Below are positions 46,561 to 58,420 of a DNA stretch of 64,000 nt, piece by piece. Positions within the stretch are counted from its first letter, which is position 1, and each line of letters opens with the position of its first letter. Both the position numbers and the translations under genes were made by a program. The DNA is from CAMDHY01 sp046156265 (GTDB lineage Bacteria; Pseudomonadota; Alphaproteobacteria; Rhizobiales; Segnochrobactraceae): NCBI RefSeq assembly GCF_046156265.1, contig NZ_JAWDIR010000022.1, forward strand, positions 186,001-250,000, given 5' to 3'. The notes below the pieces were generated by a model. It did no database searches and was not told where the DNA came from. It worked only from the letters and a program-made list of their open reading frames with translations.

Positions 46561-47925
46561 ATGGCCGGCAACCTGACCTTCGAGCGCCTTTGCGAACTCG
46601 TCGACGACAAGACGATCGACACCGTCGTCACCGCCTTCGTCGACATGCAGGGACGCCTCGCCGGCAAGCGGATGTCGGCCCGCTACTTCGTCCAGGGCGC
46701 GCACGAAGAGACGCACGCCTGCAACTACCTGCTCGCCACCGACATCGACAACGAGATGGTGCAGGGCTACGCCGGCACGAGCTGGGCGGCGGGCTATGGC
46801 GACTTCGTGCTGAAGCCGGACATGTCGACGCTCTGCCTGACGCCATGGCTGCCGGGGACGGCGCTGGTGCTCTGCGACGTCAACGACCACCACGGCGACC
46901 CGATCCCCTATTCGCCGCGCGCCATGCTGAAGAAGCAGACGGCCAAGCTCGCGGAGCGCGGCTGGACGGCGGCGCTCGCCTCCGAGCTCGAGTTCTACAT
47001 CTTCAAGGACAGCTACGCCGAGGCCGCCAAGAAGGGCTACAAGAAGCTCGAGACCTCCGGCTACTACATCGAGGACTACGCGATCCTGCAGACGACCCGC
47101 GAGGAGCCGCTCTTGCGCGCCTTCCGCAACGGGCTCGAGGGCGCCGGCATCCCGGTGGAGAACTCCAAGGGCGAGTGGGGCCCGGGCCAGTCCGAGATCA
47201 ACGTGCGCTATGGTGAGGCCGTCGAGATGGCCGACCGCCACTCGATCCTGAAGAACGCCATGAAGGAGATCGCCGACCAGCATGGCGCCTCGATCACCTT
47301 CATGGCGAAGTACGACTACAACGTCGCCGGCAACTCGGCGCACGTCCACGCGAGCCTGTGGGACAAGGCGTCCGGCAAGCCGCTGTTCCATGATCCGGAC
47401 GGCGAGCACGGCATGTCGGAGATGTGCCGGCAGTTCCTCGCCGGCCAGCTTCACCACGCGCGCGCCATAACCTATTTCCTCGCCCCCTACATCAACTCCT
47501 ACAAGCGCTTCCAGGTCGGCACCTTCGCGCCGACGAAGGCGGTGTGGAGCATCGATAATCGCACGGCCGGCTTCCGGCTCTGCGGCCACGGCAAGGCGCT
47601 GCGCGTCGAGTGCCGGATGCCGGGCGGCGACATCAACCCTTACCTGACGTTCGCGGCGCTGCTCGCCGCCGGGCTCGACGGCATCGACAAGAAGATGGAG
47701 CTCGAGCCGATGCAGTCGGGCGACAACTACGGCAAGTCCGGCGTGCGCGAGATCCCGAAGACGCTGCGCGAGGCGATCGGCGAGCTCGAGAAGTCCGACA
47801 TGCTGCGGGAAGCGTTCGGCGACGACGTCATCGAGCACTACCTGCACACGGCGCGCTGGGAGCAGTTCGAGTACGACCGTCGCGTCACCGACTGGGAGCT
47901 GTGGCGCGGCTTCGAGCGCACCTGA
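46561..47925 (+). CDS. Glutamine-synthetase-family protein (GlnT-like or gamma-glutamyl ligase)
   Basis: The 454-residue protein has a GS beta-grasp domain (VVTAFVDMQGRLAGKRM) and the catalytic motifs SELEFYIF, GEWGPGQSEINVRY, NVAGNSAHVHASLW and NRTAGFRLCG with GGDINPYLTFAALLAAGL. It is related to the first GS gene but clearly distinct, nearer to the GlnT and N-methylglutamate/amine-ligase group. The second of two adjacent ATGs (46561) has the better spacing from GAGG. It lies 122 bp before glpR, so it could be read as the gene preceding the glycerol locus, but no glycerol function is implied. Confidence 0.88.
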   Translation: MAGNLTFERLCELVDDKTIDTVVTAFVDMQGRLAGKRMSARYFVQGAHEETHACNYLLATDIDNEMVQGYAGTSWAAGYGDFVLKPDMSTLCLTPWLPGTALVLCDVNDHHGDPIPYSPRAMLKKQTAKLAERGWTAALASELEFYIFKDSYAEAAKKGYKKLETSGYYIEDYAILQTTREEPLLRAFRNGLEGAGIPVENSKGEWGPGQSEINVRYGEAVEMADRHSILKNAMKEIADQHGASITFMAKYDYNVAGNSAHVHASLWDKASGKPLFHDPDGEHGMSEMCRQFLAGQLHHARAITYFLAPYINSYKRFQVGTFAPTKAVWSIDNRTAGFRLCGHGKALRVECRMPGGDINPYLTFAALLAAGLDGIDKKMELEPMQSGDNYGKSGVREIPKTLREAIGELEKSDMLREAFGDDVIEHYLHTARWEQFEYDRRVTDWELWRGFERT

Positions 47926-47946
47926 GGCGGGCGACGGGCAAGCGCG

Positions 47947-47981
47947 CTTTCGTTTCTGTTTCGAACGGTTCGCTTTTCGGA
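47947..47981. promoter_or_regulatory. TTTCG repeat cluster before glpR, probable GlpR operator
   Basis: TTTCG occurs at 47949, 47960 and 47976, with a GTTCG at 47969, in a short AT-richer stretch 67-100 bp before glpR. The same pentamer clusters upstream of glpD. DeoR-family regulators often bind such direct repeats, so autoregulation by GlpR is a reasonable inference. Confidence 0.55.
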
Positions 47982-48047
47982 GGCGCGAAACTCCCCTAAC
48001 GTGAGGCCCGCACGACGGCGGGAATCGCCGCTGGGGAGGAAGCCCGC

Positions 48048-48839
48048 ATGAACGCTCTCTCGCCGCGCCAGGGTGACATCCTGGCGCTGGCCCGCGCCCA
48101 CGGCCGCGTCGGCGTCGACGAACTCGCCGGCCGCTTCAGCGTCACGCCGCAGACGATACGCAAGGACCTGAACGAGCTCTGCGACCAGCGGCTCCTGTCG
48201 CGCGTGCACGGCGGCGCGGTGATCTCGTCGGGCGTCGAGAACGTCGGCTACGACGCCCGCCGCTTCATCGCCCCCGACGAGAAGCGGGCGATCGGCGAGG
48301 CGGCGGCGCGGCTGATCCCCGACAACTCGTCGCTGTTCATCAACATCGGCACGACGACGGAAGAGGTGGCGCGGGCGCTGCAGGGGCACCAGGGGCTCCT
48401 CGTCATCACCAACAATCTGAACGTCGCCAACCTGTTGTACCGCAACCCCCAGATCGAGGTGATCGTCGCCGGCGGGCCGGTGCGGCGCTCGGACGGCGGC
48501 GTCGTCGGCTCGGCGGCGGTCGACTTCATCCGCCAGTTCAAGGTCGACCACGCCGTCATCGGCGCCTCGGCGATCGAGGAGGACGGCGTGCTGCTCGACT
48601 TCGACTACCGCGAGGTGCGGGTGTCGCGGGCGATCATCGACAATGCGCGCAAGGTCATCTTGTGCGCCGACCGGCTGAAGTTCGAGCGCTCGGCGCCGAT
48701 CCGCATCGCCCACGTCTCCGAGGTCGACGCCTTCGTCACCGACCGGCTGATCTCTCAGCCCTTCGCCGAGATCTGCGGGTCGCACGGGGTCGCGGTGATC
48801 GAGGCGATGGCGGCGTCCCCCTCCCCCGCCGAGACCTGA
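48048..48839 (+). CDS. glpR: DeoR-family glycerol regulator GlpR
   Basis: The 263-residue protein has an N-terminal DeoR winged HTH (VDELAGRFSVTPQTIRKDLNELC) followed by the sugar-phosphate-sensing SIS-like domain (LFINIGTTTEEVARAL, GLLVITNNLNVANLL, SDGGVVGSAAVDFIRQFKVDHAVIG). GlpR binds glycerol 3-phosphate and releases its operators. Its place at the head of the glp locus and the TTTCG clusters on both sides support the assignment. It lies 174 bp before the glpD start. Confidence 0.93.
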   Translation: MNALSPRQGDILALARAHGRVGVDELAGRFSVTPQTIRKDLNELCDQRLLSRVHGGAVISSGVENVGYDARRFIAPDEKRAIGEAAARLIPDNSSLFINIGTTTEEVARALQGHQGLLVITNNLNVANLLYRNPQIEVIVAGGPVRRSDGGVVGSAAVDFIRQFKVDHAVIGASAIEEDGVLLDFDYREVRVSRAIIDNARKVILCADRLKFERSAPIRIAHVSEVDAFVTDRLISQPFAEICGSHGVAVIEAMAASPSPAET

Positions 48840-48868
48840 CGCCGGACGCACGCTGCACCGCCGAAGAC

Positions 48869-48950
48869 TTTCGTGCAGTGCAGCATTATTTTCGGTTGGC
48901 TTTCGCTTAGAGGCTTATTGCGCGCGGTTTCGTTTTCGCTTAGCGTTTCC
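48869..48950. promoter_or_regulatory. TTTCG repeat cluster before glpD, probable GlpR operators
   Basis: TTTCG starts at 48869, 48890, 48901, 48928 and 48934, in a clearly AT-richer 80-bp stretch before glpD (start at 49014). The dense direct repeats match the arrangement before glpR. This is probably the promoter-operator region of the glpD-STPQUVK operon. Confidence 0.6.
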
Positions 48951-49013
48951 CGTGAAGAAGCAAGGCGCCGAGGCCCCCCCGTGGCCGCAACGAGCGCCCG
49001 ACGGGGAAACGGC

Positions 49014-50534
49014 GTGGCAGCAGCGGCTTACGACCTCGCCATCATCGGCGGCGGCATCAACGGGTGCGGCATCGCGCGCGACGCCGCCGGCCGTGGCCTG
49101 AAGGTCTATCTCTGCGAGCAGGGCGACCTCGGCGGCGCCACGTCCTCGTCCTCCACCAAGCTCATCCACGGCGGCCTGCGCTATCTCGAGCACTACGAGT
49201 TCCGGCTGGTGCGCGAGGCGCTGCTCGAGCGCGAGGTGCTGCTCAAGCTCGCGCCGCACATCATCTGGCCCCTGCGCTTCGTGCTGCCGCACCACGACGG
49301 CCTGCGCCCGAAGTGGCTGCTGCGCCTCGGCCTGTTCGTCTACGACCACCTCGGCGGCCGCAAGATCCTGCCGGCGACGCGCACGCTCGACCTCACCCGC
49401 GACCCGACCGGCGCGCCGCTGAAGCCCGGCTACACCCATGGGTTCGAGTATTCGGACTGCTGGGTCGAGGATTCGCGCCTCGTCGCGCTGAATGCGCTCG
49501 ATGCCGCGACGCGCGGGGCGACGATCGCACCGCGCACGCGCTGCGTCTGCGCCGATCGCGACGGCGGGCTGTGGCGCGTCAGCGTGCGCGCTCACGGCTC
49601 AGAGCGGGTGGAGACGATCGCCGCCCGCGCCCTCGTCAACGCCGCCGGCCCGTGGGTCGGCGAGGTGCTCGCCGGCGCCATCCGGGCGAACGCACCGGCG
49701 CACGTCCGCCTCGTCAAGGGCAGCCACATCGTCGTGCGCAAGCTCTACGACCACGACCGCGCCTACATCTTCCAGAATTCCGACGGCCGCATCGTCTTCG
49801 CGATCCCCTATGAGCGCGACTTCACGCTGATCGGCACCACCGACCGCGACTATCACGGCGACCCCGGCGCGGTGGCGATCGAGCCCGACGAGGTCGACTA
49901 TCTCGTCAACGCGGCGAGCGAATACTTCCGCACGCCGGTGACGCGCGATCAGATCGTCTGGACCTATTCCGGCGTGCGCCCGCTCTATGACGACGGCGCC
50001 TCGAAGGCCCAGGAGGCGACGCGCGACTACGTGCTGGAGCTCGAGGCGCCGGAAGGCCGCGCGCCGCTCCTCGACGTCTTCGGCGGCAAGATCACCACCT
50101 ATCGCCGGCTCGCCGAGGCGGTGCTCGACAAGCTCGCCTCCCACCTGCCGCACGGCCCGTCGTGGACGGCGACGGCGGCGCTGCCGGGTGGCGACTTCCC
50201 CCATGACGGCGCCCAGGCGCTCGCCGACCGGTTCCGGCGCGACTACCCGTTCCTGGCGCCGGCGCATGCGCTGCGGCTGGTGCGCGCCTACGGCACCCGC
50301 GCCCGCCTCATCCTCGAGGGCACGAAGACCGCCGCCGATCTCGGCCGCGTCTTCGGCTCCGACCTGACCGAACGGGAAGTCTCCTACCTGATGACCTACG
50401 AATGGGCCTCCACCGCCGCCGACGTGCTGTGGCGCCGCTCGAAGCTCGGCCTCCGGCTCACCGCCGAGGAGGCCGCCGCCCTCGACGAGCACATGACGGC
50501 CGCGCGCGGCACCGCCGCCCTGCCGGCGGCCTGA
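49014..50534 (+). CDS. glpD: Glycerol-3-phosphate dehydrogenase (FAD, aerobic type)
   Basis: GlpD oxidises glycerol 3-phosphate to dihydroxyacetone phosphate at the inner membrane, passing electrons to quinone. The 506-residue protein has the FAD dinucleotide motif IIGGGINGCGIARDAAGRG at residues 9-27, then SSSSTKLIHGGLRYLEHYEF, and the C-terminal DFPHDGAQALADRF and YLMTYEWASTAADVLWRRSKLGL regions of GlpD. The GTG at 49014 gives near-standard length with a GGGG-like site upstream; a GTG at 48981 is possible. It is first in the long downstream operon, 11 bp before glpS. Confidence 0.95.
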   Translation: MAAAAYDLAIIGGGINGCGIARDAAGRGLKVYLCEQGDLGGATSSSSTKLIHGGLRYLEHYEFRLVREALLEREVLLKLAPHIIWPLRFVLPHHDGLRPKWLLRLGLFVYDHLGGRKILPATRTLDLTRDPTGAPLKPGYTHGFEYSDCWVEDSRLVALNALDAATRGATIAPRTRCVCADRDGGLWRVSVRAHGSERVETIAARALVNAAGPWVGEVLAGAIRANAPAHVRLVKGSHIVVRKLYDHDRAYIFQNSDGRIVFAIPYERDFTLIGTTDRDYHGDPGAVAIEPDEVDYLVNAASEYFRTPVTRDQIVWTYSGVRPLYDDGASKAQEATRDYVLELEAPEGRAPLLDVFGGKITTYRRLAEAVLDKLASHLPHGPSWTATAALPGGDFPHDGAQALADRFRRDYPFLAPAHALRLVRAYGTRARLILEGTKTAADLGRVFGSDLTEREVSYLMTYEWASTAADVLWRRSKLGLRLTAEEAAALDEHMTAARGTAALPAA

Positions 50535-50545
50535 GGGAGAGCGCC

Positions 50546-51634
50546 GTGGAACTCACCCTTGAAGACGTCGGCAAGTCGGTCGGACGCGAGACGCACATCT
50601 CGGGCGTGTCGATGCGGCTTGCCGCCGGCTCGCTCAACGTGCTGCTCGGGCCGACGCTCTCGGGCAAGACGACGCTGATGCGGCTGATGGCCGGCCTCGA
50701 CAAGCCGACGACCGGCCGCGTGCTGGTCGACGGCAAGGACGTCGCCGGCGTGGCCGTGCAGAAGCGCAACGTCGCGATGGTCTACCAGCAGTTCATCAAC
50801 TACCCGTCGCTGACGGTCTACGAGAACATCGCCTCGCCGCTGCGCGTCGCCGGCAGGCCGAAGGCAGAGATCGACAAGCGCGTCCACGAGGCGGCCGACC
50901 TCCTGCGCCTCGGGCCGCTGCTGCAGCGCCTGCCGCTCGAGCTCTCCGGCGGCCAGCAGCAGCGCACGGCGATTGCCCGCGCCCTCGTGAAGGAGGCGGG
51001 CCTCGTGCTCCTCGACGAGCCGCTCGCCAACCTCGACTACAAGCTGCGCGAGGAACTGCGCGAGGAGCTGCCGAAGATCTTCTCGGCCTCCGGCGCGATC
51101 TTCGTCTACGCCACGACCGAGCCGACCGAGGCTCTCCTGCTGGGGGGCTCGACGGCGACGCTGGCGAAGGGCCGCGTCACCCAGTTCGGCCCGACGCTCG
51201 ACGTCTACCGGCGGCCGACCGACAAGGTGACGGCGGAGACCTTCTCCGACCCGCCGATGAACTTCGTCACGGCCAACGGCCGCAGCGGCACCGTGGTGCT
51301 CGCCGACGGCACCGTGCTGCCGCCGGTCGGGCCCCTCGCCGTCGTCGGCGAGGGCGCGGTGACGCTCGGCTTTCGCCCCAACCACCTCTATCTGCGCCGG
51401 CCGACCGCCGATGCCGTGGCGCTGTCGGGAACGGTACGGGCGGTGGAGATCACCGGCTCGGAGAGCTTCGTGCACCTCACGCACGGCGAACACTACTGGG
51501 TGGCGCTCGCCCACGGCGTCCATGACCTGTCGCCGGGCGCGCCGGTGGAGGTCTATGTCGACCCGCACCGCATGTTCGTGTTCGGCGCCGGCGAGCGCCT
51601 CGTCGCCGCGCCGACGCGCGCAGCGGCGGCTTGA
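50546..51634 (+). CDS. glpS: Glycerol ABC transporter ATPase GlpS
   Basis: This 362-residue ATPase belongs to the MalK/UgpC group, with a C-terminal TOBE-like domain. Walker A is GPTLSGKT (fits GxxxxGKT), the Q-loop is YQQFINYPSLTVYENI, the signature LSGGQQQR is perfect and Walker B is LVLLDEP. The H-loop, however, reads YATTEPTEA where YVTHDQTEA is expected, so the conserved His is Thr. GlpT has the reverse defect, so the pair probably forms one good and one degenerate ATP site. The GTG start has a GAGGGAGAG site. It is 11 bp after glpD and 10 bp before glpT. Confidence 0.92.
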   Translation: MELTLEDVGKSVGRETHISGVSMRLAAGSLNVLLGPTLSGKTTLMRLMAGLDKPTTGRVLVDGKDVAGVAVQKRNVAMVYQQFINYPSLTVYENIASPLRVAGRPKAEIDKRVHEAADLLRLGPLLQRLPLELSGGQQQRTAIARALVKEAGLVLLDEPLANLDYKLREELREELPKIFSASGAIFVYATTEPTEALLLGGSTATLAKGRVTQFGPTLDVYRRPTDKVTAETFSDPPMNFVTANGRSGTVVLADGTVLPPVGPLAVVGEGAVTLGFRPNHLYLRRPTADAVALSGTVRAVEITGSESFVHLTHGEHYWVALAHGVHDLSPGAPVEVYVDPHRMFVFGAGERLVAAPTRAAAA

Positions 51635-51644
51635 GGAGGCGACG

Positions 51645-52729
<1,085 letters not shown>

Positions 52730-52730
<1 letters not shown>

Positions 52731-53610
52731 TGGACAAGCCCGTCAACCAGAAGGCCTGGTTCCTCGTCCTGCCCGTGCTGTTCATCGTGGCGATCTCGGC
52801 GATCATCCCGCTGATGACGGTTGTGAACTATTCGGTGCAGGACACCTTCGGCAACAACCAGTTCTTCTGGGCCGGCACCGAATGGTACGAGGAACTGCTC
52901 GCCTCCTCGCGCTTCCATGACGCGCTCGTCCGGCAGATCGCGTTCTCGGCGATCATCCTGGCAATCGAGATCCCGCTCGGCGTGGCGATCGCGCTGACGA
53001 TGCCGCGCAGCGGCGTCTGGGCCTCGGCCTGCCTCGTGCTGATGGCGCTGCCGCTGCTCATTCCGTGGAACGTCGTCGGCACCATCTGGCAGGTCTTCGG
53101 CCGCGGCGACATCGGCCTGCTCGGCGCCGCCGTCAACAACCTCGGCATTCCCTACAACTACACGCAGGACACCCTGTCGGCGTGGGTGACGGTCGTCGTC
53201 ATGGACGTCTGGCACTGGACGAGCCTCGTTGTGCTGCTCGCCTATGCCGGCCTGCGCTCCATTCCCGACGCCTTCTACCAGGCGGCGCGCATCGACGGCG
53301 CCTCGCGGCTGTCGGTGTTCCGCTACATCCAGCTGCCGAAGATCAAGCACGTCCTGATCATCGCCGTGCTGCTGCGGTTCATGGACAGTTTCATGATCTA
53401 CACCGAGCCATTCGTCGTCACCGGTGGCGGCCCCGGCAACGCCACGACCTTCCTGTCGATCGACCTCGTCAAGATGGCGGTCGGCCAGTTCGACCTCGGC
53501 CCGGCGGCGGCGATGTCGATCGTCTACTTCCTCATCATCCTCTTGTTCTCGTGGATCTTCTACACGGTGATGACCGGCAAGCGACCGCCGATGCACGGGG
53601 AGAACCGCTG

Positions 53611-53611
<1 letters not shown>
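52730..53611 (+). CDS. glpP: Glycerol ABC transporter permease GlpP
   Basis: The 293-residue inner-membrane permease has six predicted spans and the EAA loop for contact with the ATPases (YQAARIDGASRLSVFRYIQLP). It starts within the glpT stop (TGATG) and ends within the glpQ start (TGATG), so glpT, glpP and glpQ are translationally coupled. The first span begins at about residue 10 (WFLVLPVLFIVAISAIIPLM). It pairs with GlpQ to form the transmembrane channel. Confidence 0.93.
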
Positions 53612-54408
<797 letters not shown>

Positions 54409-54421
54409 GGAGCCGCCGCCC

Positions 54422-54709
54422 GTGTCGATGGACTTCTCGTGGATGGCGTGGACGTGGCCGACGGCCACCTTCTTCCTGGTGATCGCCGCGATGCTCGTCG
54501 GCATGACGCTGTGGGAGTGGGCGGTGCCCGGCGGCAGCCCCCGCTACGGCGTACTCGGCATCGAGACGACGCGCGGCGACCGCTTCTTCGTCTCGCTGCT
54601 CGGCAGCGCCTTCATCACGCTCGCCTGGCTCGGCCTCGTCGGGCCGGACCTGTGGTGGGCCCTCGGCGTCTGCGTGGTCTGGGCGCTCGGCGTGTTCCGC
54701 TGGGTGTGA
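54422..54709 (+). CDS. glpU: Small membrane protein GlpU (DUF2160)
   Basis: The 95-residue protein has two or three spans (TATFFLVIAAMLVGMTLWEW, FFVSLLGSAFITLAWLGLVG, WWALGVCVVWALGVFRWV) separated by a short charged loop. DUF2160 proteins are tied to glycerol ABC operons, where the gene is called glpU in Rhizobium. Its role in transport is unknown to me; stabilising the permeases is an inference. The GTG start lies 9 bases after GAGGAG, which decides against the ATG two codons later. It sits between permease and binding-protein genes. Confidence 0.82.
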   Translation: MSMDFSWMAWTWPTATFFLVIAAMLVGMTLWEWAVPGGSPRYGVLGIETTRGDRFFVSLLGSAFITLAWLGLVGPDLWWALGVCVVWALGVFRWV

Positions 54710-54853
54710 GGTTCGGGCCGCCGTTCGCGGCCCGCAAGGAGATCTGATGCGACGCGGCCGGTGGGAGTGCCGGGCGGCGCAGCAAGAGACGGGCCGGCCG
54801 TTCAAGGGGCGGCGGGTCCGGAAGGTTCACGAATAACCCTGGGAGGATCCGTG

Positions 54854-56590
<1,737 letters not shown>

Positions 56591-56613
56591 GCGGTTGAGG
56601 CTGGTCTCGACGC

Positions 56614-56670
56614 GTCCCTCCCCCCTTGTGGGGGAGGTGGCCGGCGAAGCCGGTCGGAGGGGGCGCCGCG
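56614..56670 (-). repeat. R2-family module, inverted, between glpV and glpK
   Basis: CCTCCCCCC..GGGGGAGG and GGCCGGCGAAGCCGG, followed by GGAGGGGGCG, are the reverse complement of the right end of the R2 elements at 23726 and 24980. It lies just past the glpV stop and before the R3 element. Confidence 0.7.
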
Positions 56671-56707
56671 CGCGAGCGCGGCGTCCTGTCTTTTCTTCGC
56701 CAGACGC

Positions 56708-56848
56708 GTCCCTCCCCTGCCAGGGGGAGGGACAGGCCGCGCAGCGGCCAGGGTGGGGCCCGTCAATCCAGCGAAGAGCCTTGGATTGACAGGCCCCCAC
56801 CTGCCTTCGCTGCGCAAAGGCTGTCCTCCCCCCTGGCAGGGGGAGGAC
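56708..56848 (+). repeat. Intergenic mosaic repeat family R3, copy 2
   Basis: It is bounded by GTCCCTCCCCTGCCAGGGGGAGGGAC and GTCCTCCCCCCTGGCAGGGGGAGGAC, with an internal arm GTCAATCCA ... TGGATTGAC and CCGCGCAGCGG. It shares the outer palindromes, the CAGGGTGGGGC and the GTCAATCC arm with copy 1 at 34917. It sits inside the glp operon, between the binding protein and the kinase, where it could set the mRNA boundary or differential expression. Confidence 0.85.
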
Positions 56849-56873
56849 GCTTCCGCCACGGAACCCCTCCCCC

Positions 56874-58370
56874 ATGCCCACGCACCTCATCGCCATCGAC
56901 CAGGGGACCACCTCGACGCGGGCGATCGTGTTCGCGGCGGACTTGTCCGTCGTCGCCGTCGCGCAAGCGGAGTTCCCGCAGCACTATCCGCTGTCGGGCT
57001 GGGTCGAGCACGATCCGGAAGACCTGTGGTCGACGACCGTCGACACCGTGCGCCGGGCGATGGCGAAGGCCGGCCTTGCGGCCGCCGACATCGCGGCGAT
57101 CGGCATCACCAACCAGCGCGAGACCACCGTCGTCTGGGACAAGACGACGGGGCGCGCCGTCCACAACGCCATCGTCTGGCAGGACCGTCGAACCGCCGAG
57201 TTCTGCGCCGGCCTGAAGGCCGAGGGCGTCGAGCCGATGGTGACGGCGAAAACCGGCCTGATCCTCGACCCCTATTTCTCGGCGACCAAGCTCGCCTATG
57301 TGCTCGACCACGTCGACGGCGCCCGCGCCCGGGCAGAGCGCGGCGAGCTCGCCTTCGGCACCGTCGACACGTTCCTGATGTGGCGCCTGACCGGCGGCGC
57401 GACGTTCGCCACCGACGCCACCAACGCCGCCCGTACGCTGCTGTGTGACATCCGCACCGGCGCCTGGGACGATGAGTTGATGCGGCTCTTCCGCGTGCCG
57501 GCCTCGATGCTGCCGGAGATCCGCGACAGCGCCGCCGACTTCGGCACGACGCTGCCGGAGCTGTTCGGCGGGCCGATCCGGATCGCCGGCGTCGCCGGCG
57601 ACCAGCAGGCGGCGACCGTCGGCCAGGCGTGCTTCACGCCCGGCATGATGAAGTCCACCTACGGCACCGGCGCTTTCGCGCTGTTGAACACCGGCGACGC
57701 CCCCGTCGCCTCGAACAACCGGCTTTTGACGACCATCGCCTACCAGCTCGGCGGCAAGCGCACCTATGCGCTGGAGGGGGCGATCTTCGTCGCGGGTGCT
57801 GCCGTGCAGTGGCTGCGCGACGGGCTCGGCGTCATTCGCACGGCGGCCGAGACCGCCGCCTTCGCCGCCGCCTCCGACCCGACGCAGGACGTCTACCTCG
57901 TGCCGGCCTTCACTGGCCTCGGGGCGCCGTGGTGGGACCCGGACGCCCGCGGCGCCCTCTACGGCCTGTCGCGCGGCACGACGCCGCGCGAACTCGCCCG
58001 CGCAGCCCTCGAAAGCGTCGGCTACCAGACCCGTGACCTCCTCGACGCCATGCGCCGCGACTGGCCGGACGCCGACGGCACCGCCACGGTGCTGCGCGTC
58101 GACGGCGGCATGGTGGCGAGCGACTGGACGCTGCAGTTCCTCGCCGACGTGCTCGACGCGCCAGTCGACCGCCCGGAAGTGCTGGAGACGACCGCAGTGG
58201 GTGCGGCCTATCTCGCCGGCCTGCAGACCGGCGTCTGCCCGGAGCCTTCAGTGTTTGCCGAGCGCTGGAAGCTCGACCGCCGTTTCGAACCGGCCATGCC
58301 GGCCGAGCAGCGCGAGCGCAAGCTCGCCGGCTGGGCCCGCGCCGTCCGCCGCACGCTCACGACCGACTGA
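56874..58370 (+). CDS. glpK: Glycerol kinase
   Basis: GlpK phosphorylates glycerol with ATP, trapping it in the cell. The 498-residue FGGY-family protein starts IAIDQGTTSTRAIVF and has TNQRETTVVWDKTTG, QDRRTAEFC, the GVAGDQQAATVGQACF segment and TKSTYGTGAFALLNTG-like and AFTGLGAPWWDPDARGALYGL motifs. The length equals the typical enzyme. It is the last gene of the glp locus, after the R2/R3 repeats. Allosteric-site residues were not checked. Confidence 0.96.
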   Translation: MPTHLIAIDQGTTSTRAIVFAADLSVVAVAQAEFPQHYPLSGWVEHDPEDLWSTTVDTVRRAMAKAGLAAADIAAIGITNQRETTVVWDKTTGRAVHNAIVWQDRRTAEFCAGLKAEGVEPMVTAKTGLILDPYFSATKLAYVLDHVDGARARAERGELAFGTVDTFLMWRLTGGATFATDATNAARTLLCDIRTGAWDDELMRLFRVPASMLPEIRDSAADFGTTLPELFGGPIRIAGVAGDQQAATVGQACFTPGMMKSTYGTGAFALLNTGDAPVASNNRLLTTIAYQLGGKRTYALEGAIFVAGAAVQWLRDGLGVIRTAAETAAFAAASDPTQDVYLVPAFTGLGAPWWDPDARGALYGLSRGTTPRELARAALESVGYQTRDLLDAMRRDWPDADGTATVLRVDGGMVASDWTLQFLADVLDAPVDRPEVLETTAVGAAYLAGLQTGVCPEPSVFAERWKLDRRFEPAMPAEQRERKLAGWARAVRRTLTTD

Positions 58371-58420
58371 CGCACGCAAACCCCTGTCGCAGCGCCGATG
58401 AGCGCGCTAGGCTCCTGACC

